IMG/VR virus record: IMGVR_UViG_3300037475_000059
Span: 1 to 44,046 of that record
DNA: 44,046 nt
Source: a virus
Strand: one strand, 5' to 3'
Shown: positions 40,628-44,046 of the stretch, one piece after another
Numbering within the stretch: position 1 is the stretch's first letter
How the letters are laid out: every line of letters starts with the position of its first letter
Position numbers and translations under genes: made by a program
Notes under the pieces: generated by a model
Told to the model about the DNA's origin: nothing
Seen by the model: only the letters and a program-made list of their open reading frames with translations
Database searches by the model: none

Positions 40628-40765
40628 ATGAAAAAAAGATATGCAACTTCGAAAGTGTTAGCCGTGCGTTTTCATTTAGACGAATTAGAAACTTTAAATA
40701 AGAAACGAAAGAAGAAACCATTAAGTGTGTATGTGCGTGAAAAGTCGTTGGATTTGACAACTTAA
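40628..40765 (+). CDS. Ribbon-helix-helix (CopG/Arc-type) regulator, 45 aa
   Basis: The 45-residue frame from ATG 40628 reads KVLAVRFHLDELETLNKKRKK (9-29), then SVYVREKSL (33-41). The alternating strand (VLAVRF) followed by two helices is the ribbon-helix-helix pattern of phage repressors. Its own promoter gives a leaderless message, and the TACGAT repeats around it are plausible binding sites, so it is likely autoregulated. Size is at the low end for the family. Confidence 0.7.
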   Translation: MKKRYATSKVLAVRFHLDELETLNKKRKKKPLSVYVREKSLDLTT

Positions 40766-40833
40766 TTTATTTGATGTGTATTACGATGTGGGGATAACTT
40801 TTGCTTGACACTGTAATACGATAAGTATATAGT
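40754..40833 (+). promoter_or_regulatory. Two further TTGACA promoters with TACGAT motifs
   Basis: First: TTGACA 40754-40759, TGTATT 40777-40782, spacer 17, with TACGAT at 40782-40787. Second: TTGACA 40805-40810, TATAGT 40828-40833, spacer 17, with TACGAT at 40817-40822 inside the spacer. They precede the small-gene run from 40916. The second is the stronger match. Confidence 0.6.
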
Positions 40834-40915
40834 TTAAATATAGAAGCAATTACATTATTAAATTATTTGAATTGTCTTCTGGGGTATAGGGAAAGGGAAT
40901 AAGACGTTTTGGTTT

Positions 40916-41167
40916 GTGAAAGACGGCAATGTGATTAACTTACGAGAACTATCTTTAGTACCTTTCCTAAAAGCCCCAAATTATAAACTAACTTATAAAT
41001 ATATGAAAAATGCAATTATGTTTAGCGGTCAAGACCCATTATCAATAAGAGCCACAGGCACAGGTGAGTACATTAAAAACGAACTTACCCATTTAGTAGA
41101 TTTATTTGACTTAGCTCTCTTTGAAGCCGAAGAGAGTATAAGACAGGATTACGAAAACCATGAGTAA
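40916..41167 (+). CDS. Hypothetical protein, 83 aa
   Basis: It begins with GTG (MKDGNVINLREL when read as Met) since no ATG lies in frame near the start. A segment reads FSGQDPLSIRATGTGEYIKNELTHLVDLFDLALFEAEESI, a helical acidic end. First gene after the RHH-controlled promoters. Overlaps the next gene by 8 bp. No family recognised. Confidence 0.6.
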   Translation: MKDGNVINLRELSLVPFLKAPNYKLTYKYMKNAIMFSGQDPLSIRATGTGEYIKNELTHLVDLFDLALFEAEESIRQDYENHE

Positions 41168-41345
41168 TTATTTTAGAGAAGAATACGAAATTGCCACACA
41201 AGATTATCAAGATGATTTAAAAGCCTTGAAACAAGCCGATGAAGATTTGCAAGAAGCCTATGAGTGGAAAAATAAAATGATAGAAAAATGTAACGCAAGT
41301 GCTTTAAGATTAAATAAATTAAATAAAGATGATGAAAATAAATAA
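41160..41345 (+). CDS. Coiled-coil hypothetical protein, 61 aa
   Basis: The protein is almost wholly helical, acidic and rich in Glu, Asp, Lys and Ala (KALKQADEDLQEAYEWKNKM). It overlaps both neighbours, which supports translation. Function unknown. Confidence 0.6.
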   Translation: MSNYFREEYEIATQDYQDDLKALKQADEDLQEAYEWKNKMIEKCNASALRLNKLNKDDENK

Positions 41346-41427
41346 AATATTAAAAGATAGAAACTTATGGGGTACAGTGTTCATGTCGGCAATGTTAATA
41401 GTAGCCATTATAAGTTTAATTAAATAA
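41332..41427 (+). CDS. Tiny membrane protein, 31 aa
   Basis: MKINKILKDRNLWGTVFMSAM is followed by LIVAIISLIK, a single hydrophobic segment. It overlaps the previous gene by 14 bp and ends just before the OB-fold gene. Function unknown. Confidence 0.5.
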   Translation: MKINKILKDRNLWGTVFMSAMLIVAIISLIK

Positions 41428-41431
41428 AAAT

Positions 41432-41920
41432 ATGTTCGAGAACATCACAATCAAAAACGTAACCGATAAAACAGCCAAGACAGGACGACCGTATAAGTCT
41501 TGTAAGGTATCTAACGAAGCTGGAGCAGATTTTCAAGTTAATGTATTCTCTGACTTCCCAGACTTCGCTAACTTAAAAGAAGGAAGCGTTATAAGGGGCA
41601 AATTAGAGCAAAATGGTCAATATTGGAACTTAGTATCAGAAACACAGGGAAAAGCTCGTGGCGGGGCTAATACGGGCTATAAAACGGCACAAATCGAAAA
41701 GGTTATGGATAAAAAGAACGAAAGTATCTCTCATTTCCAAGATAACAAGGAATTGAGTATCAAAATAGCCTCAACAATGAGAATGGCGGTAGATATAGCA
41801 ACTTCTATGACTGAGGCACAATGGCACGGCACAAGTATGGAAGAAGAAATTAAATACTGGCGTGCATGGTGTTATTCGGAATGGGAAACTCCAAATAAAG
41901 ACCCAATTTATCCTAACTAA
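41432..41920 (+). CDS. OB-fold single-stranded-DNA-binding candidate
   Basis: The protein has 162 residues. ITIKNVTDKTAKTGRPYKSCKV (5-26), FQVNVFSDFPDFANLKEGSVIRGKLEQNGQYWNLVSE (about 34-70) follow the beta-barrel of OB-fold nucleic-acid-binding proteins. The C-terminal half is helical. Phage OB-fold proteins with such a barrel often bind ssDNA in replication or recombination; here it is the only replication-type gene besides the NinG-like nuclease. No acidic SSB tail. Confidence 0.6.
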   Translation: MFENITIKNVTDKTAKTGRPYKSCKVSNEAGADFQVNVFSDFPDFANLKEGSVIRGKLEQNGQYWNLVSETQGKARGGANTGYKTAQIEKVMDKKNESISHFQDNKELSIKIASTMRMAVDIATSMTEAQWHGTSMEEEIKYWRAWCYSEWETPNKDPIYPN

Positions 41921-41921
41921 C

Positions 41922-42209
41922 ATGCAGAAAACACCCCATCAAATTGCAGACGAAAGAATGGGTATGGCAGAAGAATATTCTCGCTATTGTGGTGAACTTG
42001 CAAAGTTAATTAAGTTACAGGCTGATTTCTTTAAACTAAATAGAGAGAAACATAAAAGTGATACGGCGTGCCAAAGAGATTTTGACGGCACAGATGACGG
42101 AGTAAAAATGACAATTATAAAACTGAAATTGAAAGCTATTGAAAAACAATTATCAGCAAGTAATACAATGCTTCGCTTAATGGAGAATGAAGCAAAGAAT
42201 TTATACTAA
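41922..42209 (+). CDS. Helical hypothetical protein, 95 aa
   Basis: The start is ATG 41922 (MQKTPHQIADERMGMAEEYSRY); upstream frame extension lies in the previous gene. The sequence is a long charged helix (LAKLIKLQADFFKLNREKHKSDTACQRDFDGTDDG, then KLKLKAIEKQLSASNTMLRL). Similar short proteins occur near recombination genes in phages. Function unknown. Confidence 0.6.
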   Translation: MQKTPHQIADERMGMAEEYSRYCGELAKLIKLQADFFKLNREKHKSDTACQRDFDGTDDGVKMTIIKLKLKAIEKQLSASNTMLRLMENEAKNLY

Positions 42210-42210
42210 T

Positions 42211-42354
42211 ATGTCTCACGGAACTAAAAGACAAAAAAATAAGAAAAATTTTAATAGACCTAAGGCTGGCGACATCGGATATGTCTCAAGTATTCAAAGA
42301 AACTACAAAAAGAAGGTAAATCCAGTTAGCGAAAAGCAACTTAAATTGATATAA
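42211..42354 (+). CDS. Small basic hypothetical protein, 47 aa
   Basis: The frame MSHGTKRQKNKKNFNRPKAG to KQLKLI is very rich in Lys, Arg and Asn. It lies between two genes with only 1-3 base gaps. It may bind nucleic acid. Confidence 0.5.
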   Translation: MSHGTKRQKNKKNFNRPKAGDIGYVSSIQRNYKKKVNPVSEKQLKLI

Positions 42355-42357
42355 TTT

Positions 42358-42732
42358 ATGTATGAAAAGAACAAAATTAAAGAATATCTTAATTGGTTAG
42401 CTGGATTTTATGAAGGCGAAGGCACAACAGGATTTTATAAGGAAAAAAAGAGAGGTACAACCAGATTGGTGGTTGGTATAGTTCAAAAAGAAGCAGAAGT
42501 GTTGTTAGAAATGAAAAAATATTTTGGGTATGGTTCGGTTGCCCATTTAAGAAAAGGAAAAGTGGGAGAAGTTTATGTGTTTACTTTGTCAGGATATAAC
42601 GCGGAAAATTTCTTAAAAAGTATATATCCCTTTATGCGTTCTACAAAGAAGACAGAACAGGCAAAAAATGCTTTGTATTTATGGAGAAATAGATTATTTA
42701 AGAAAAAACAACATGTTGAGAAAACAAAGTAA
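42358..42732 (+). CDS. LAGLIDADG homing endonuclease
   Basis: The protein has 124 residues. WLAGFYEGEGT (13-23) is one LAGLIDADG motif, with the catalytic acid Glu19 or Glu21. Only one motif is present, so it would act as a homodimer. GTTRLVVGIVQKEAEVLLEMKKYFGYGSV continues the fold, followed by a SGYNAENFL second region and YPFMRSTKK. It overlaps the NinG-like gene by 20 bp. No intron around it is evident, so it is free-standing. Confidence 0.9.
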   Translation: MYEKNKIKEYLNWLAGFYEGEGTTGFYKEKKRGTTRLVVGIVQKEAEVLLEMKKYFGYGSVAHLRKGKVGEVYVFTLSGYNAENFLKSIYPFMRSTKKTEQAKNALYLWRNRLFKKKQHVEKTK

Positions 42733-43093
42733 ACAAAAGATTTCCTTATTACAGAGAAAATTGTGGGCAGAATGCAAGAGAATTATTCGAAAAAACCATA
42801 TACATACTTGCTATACTTGTGGTGCAACTGGTCTTGTTGGTTCTAATCTACATACAGGACACATGTTAGCAAAAGCAAGTGTCGGAGCTTATTTAAAATA
42901 TGATTTGAGACTTCTCAGACCGCAATGCTATTTATGCAACATCCGACACGGAGGACGAGGAGCAGATTTTATAGAAAATATGCGAAAAATTGAAGGTAAT
43001 GAATATGTGGACTCTATTCTAGCTGACAGACAAAAAACAGTAAAGGCATACGACTGGTACGAGCAATTATTAGAGCAATATAAACTTTTATGA
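42713..43093 (+). CDS. NinG/Rap-like recombination nuclease
   Basis: I use ATG 42713 (MLRKQSKQKISLLQRKLW, 126 aa) over the ATG at 42668, which lies within the LAGLIDADG gene. CYTCGATG, LHTGHMLAKASVGAYLKYDLRLLRPQCYLCNIRHGGRGADF give the Cys pairs and His motif of NinG (Rap), a Holliday-junction resolving HNH-like nuclease of lambdoid phages. It probably handles branched DNA during replication or packaging. Confidence 0.82.
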   Translation: MLRKQSKQKISLLQRKLWAECKRIIRKNHIHTCYTCGATGLVGSNLHTGHMLAKASVGAYLKYDLRLLRPQCYLCNIRHGGRGADFIENMRKIEGNEYVDSILADRQKTVKAYDWYEQLLEQYKLL

Positions 43094-43254
43094 CCAAACA
43101 AGAACGTAAAGACATACAAAATAGAAAGTATCATGAAATGATAGCCGAAATGACTGAAGATGTGCAGGAAATGTACCAAAGAAAAGTCGCCCGTGATGCT
43201 TACTTCATAGAGTTTAGAAATTTAAAAGAATCGGTCGAATTTATCAGCCAGTAG
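43090..43254 (+). CDS. Charged helical protein, 54 aa
   Basis: It begins in an ATGA overlap with the NinG-like gene (MTKQERKDIQNRKYHEMI) and is rich in Glu, Arg, Lys. Mostly helical. Function unknown. Confidence 0.55.
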   Translation: MTKQERKDIQNRKYHEMIAEMTEDVQEMYQRKVARDAYFIEFRNLKESVEFISQ

Positions 43255-43260
43255 AATGGA

Positions 43261-43479
43261 ATGTATATGCTACAGATAATTAGAACTTGGACAATAAGAA
43301 CCATAAAAGAATTTGAGGGAATTTCAAATACCCATACTCACTGGGCTTTGTATAAAAATGAAAGGGAAAAAATCTGTGAATTAGATATTACCGAACTTAG
43401 AAAATTAAAAGAATTTTTTGATGAATGGATTGACCCATTTCAAACAGGAAATCCTAAGCATAATGATAAATTAAAGTAA
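43261..43479 (+). CDS. Hypothetical protein, 72 aa
   Basis: The sequence WTIRTIKEFEGISNTHTHWALYKNEREKICELD followed by a helical LRKLKEFFDEWIDPF. Mixed alpha/beta, no family recognised. It stands alone between small genes. Confidence 0.55.
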   Translation: MYMLQIIRTWTIRTIKEFEGISNTHTHWALYKNEREKICELDITELRKLKEFFDEWIDPFQTGNPKHNDKLK

Positions 43480-43515
43480 GGTCGAAAATTATAAGTCAGT
43501 AGAGTTTTAAAGATT

Positions 43516-43626
43516 ATGGCAGAAATTGTATTAACTATATTTTTAGGAGGGTTAGGATTAGGAATATTGATTGTCATAGGAATATCATGTTGGGCGTTTT
43601 ATAAATATGTAAAAAATTACAAATGA
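43516..43626 (+). CDS. Small membrane protein, 36 aa
   Basis: MAEIVLTIFLGGLGLGILIV is a single hydrophobic segment followed by a short basic end (YKYVKNYK). The stop overlaps the next gene by 4 bp. Function unknown; early phage genes often encode such peptides. Confidence 0.55.
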   Translation: MAEIVLTIFLGGLGLGILIVIGISCWAFYKYVKNYK

Positions 43627-43751
43627 GAGAACACATTGACCCACGTTGTTATAGAGATGATAAAGTCTGCTACTGCTCTTACGATGATAAGAATTGGTTG
43701 CAGAAAGTTTGGTTTCATTGCAAGCGATTATTGGGAGTTAATACATGGTAA
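43623..43751 (+). CDS. Small Cys-rich protein, 42 aa
   Basis: The frame MREHIDPRCYRDDKVCYCSY to LGVNTW has four Cys residues in a row of short spacings and overlaps genes on both sides. It may bind zinc. No family recognised. Confidence 0.5.
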   Translation: MREHIDPRCYRDDKVCYCSYDDKNWLQKVWFHCKRLLGVNTW

Positions 43752-43867
43752 ATATGATTGAAATAATATTACAAGGAATAGGATTAGCAATTATTGGACT
43801 TTTTGTTTTAATTACGATTGTGTTTATAGCAATAAAATACTTAACATGGTTGATAGATAAATTTTAA
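43745..43867 (+). CDS. Small membrane protein, 40 aa
   Basis: The first ATG at 43745 overlaps the previous stop; a second in-frame ATG lies at 43754. The segment IILQGIGLAIIGLFVLITIV is a clear membrane helix, followed by aromatic residues. It pairs with the similar 36-aa protein upstream. Confidence 0.5.
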   Translation: MVNMIEIILQGIGLAIIGLFVLITIVFIAIKYLTWLIDKF

Positions 43868-43900
43868 TAGCGGTCGGTCTTAATGTTTGGTAAAAATATT

Positions 43901-44046
43901 ATGAGAACAAAAGAAGAGATAATGAAAGATGTTGGAAAAACTTATGTACATAAAGGTTACGAAACTGGAACTGTTTTTAACTTTGTGGATTACGAGAAAC
44001 AATTATTATTAGAAGTTTTATTAGATATTCGAGATTTGTTAAATAA
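43901..44046 (+). CDS. Start of the junction-spanning small gene
   Basis: ATG at 43901 (MRTKEEIMKDVGKTYVHKG) runs to the window end and continues at position 128 to the stop at 141-143, giving 53 residues. An in-frame ATG at 43883 would add six. See the entry at 3-143. Confidence 0.7.
   Translation, partial: MRTKEEIMKDVGKTYVHKGYETGTVFNFVDYEKQLLLEVLLDIRDLLN
43920..44046. repeat. 127-bp terminal direct repeat, right copy
   Basis: Identical to bases 1-127; see the left copy. The open frame crossing it supports circular joining at this point. Confidence 0.95.

Noticed and set aside
1-44046. CRISPR array or tRNA genes
   Set aside because: No regularly spaced repeats were seen, and no cloverleaf with a GTTCRANNC T-arm could be found by eye; a tRNA scan would settle this.
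1-44046. Prophage or integrated element
   Set aside because: No integrase, excisionase, attachment-site repeats or host flanks; the ends join to themselves.
1-44046. Alternative genetic code (TGA or TAG recoded)
   Set aside because: TAA, TGA and TAG all end well-defined genes, for example TGA at 4361 and 8301-type overlaps, and no conserved protein is broken by them.
1-44046. Bacteroidota host
   Set aside because: The weak Shine-Dalgarno use fits, but promoters are of the TTGACA/TATAAT type with 17-bp spacing rather than the Bacteroidota TAnnTTTG type.

Overview
The window is a complete, probably circular, tailed-phage genome from an uncultivated bacterium. Bases 1-127 recur exactly at 43920-44046, so the unit is 43,919 bp and one small gene crosses the junction. 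Every credible gene is on the + strand. Genes are tightly packed, often with ATGA or TAATG stop/start overlaps, and most lack a Shine-Dalgarno sequence. TGA is an ordinary stop (code 11). Several sigma70-type promoters put the predicted transcript start on or next to the ATG, suggesting leaderless mRNAs. The low-GC genome, leaderless starts and sigma70 promoters argue against a Bacteroidota or Gammaproteobacteria host; a Patescibacteria/CPR-type or similar host is a guess.

Layout. (1) 0.15-0.5 kb: a GC-rich, gene-free stretch with many complementary arms, a candidate structured RNA. (2) 0.6-3.3 kb: small accessory genes, including YopX-like, a DNA methyltransferase-like protein and zinc-ribbon proteins. 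(3) 3.3-15.3 kb: a 12-kb glycan cluster. It holds an ABO-type GT6, two GT11-like fucosyltransferase-type proteins, two GT2, GT17-like, exostosin-like, DUF5672- and DUF3431-like proteins, plus sugar-nucleotide enzymes: CDP-paratose 2-epimerase-like, a second SDR, an RmlB-like 4,6-dehydratase, an RfbH/E1-like 3-dehydratase, a HAD phosphatase and a small cytidylyltransferase. (4) 15.3-16.9 kb: a radical SAM gene of foreign base composition. (5) 17.0-18.8 kb: GroES-like and GroEL-like genes behind their own promoter; the GroEL lacks the catalytic Asp87 equivalent. (6) 19.1-38.6 kb: packaging and virion genes (TerS, TerL, portal, scaffold, N4-gp56-type capsid, connector, tail, fibre, internal proteins) and lysis genes (holin-like proteins, M23 endolysin). 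No tape measure, sheath or tail tube is seen, so a short-tailed (podovirus-like) virion is likely. (7) 38.6-40.9 kb: a control region with terminators, promoters, DnaA-box-like sites, inverted repeats and a ribbon-helix-helix regulator. (8) 40.9-44.0 kb: small early-type genes, an OB-fold ssDNA-binding candidate, a LAGLIDADG nuclease and a NinG-like nuclease.

No polymerase, primase, helicase or integrase is recognisable. Together with perfect TTATCCACA boxes this suggests replication by host DnaA machinery and a lytic, or at least non-integrating, lifestyle. The most unusual system is the glycan cluster. It could build a terminal alpha-fucosylated, GT6-capped glycan (histo-blood-group-like) and a 3,6-dideoxyhexose, used to remodel the host surface or to decorate the virion.
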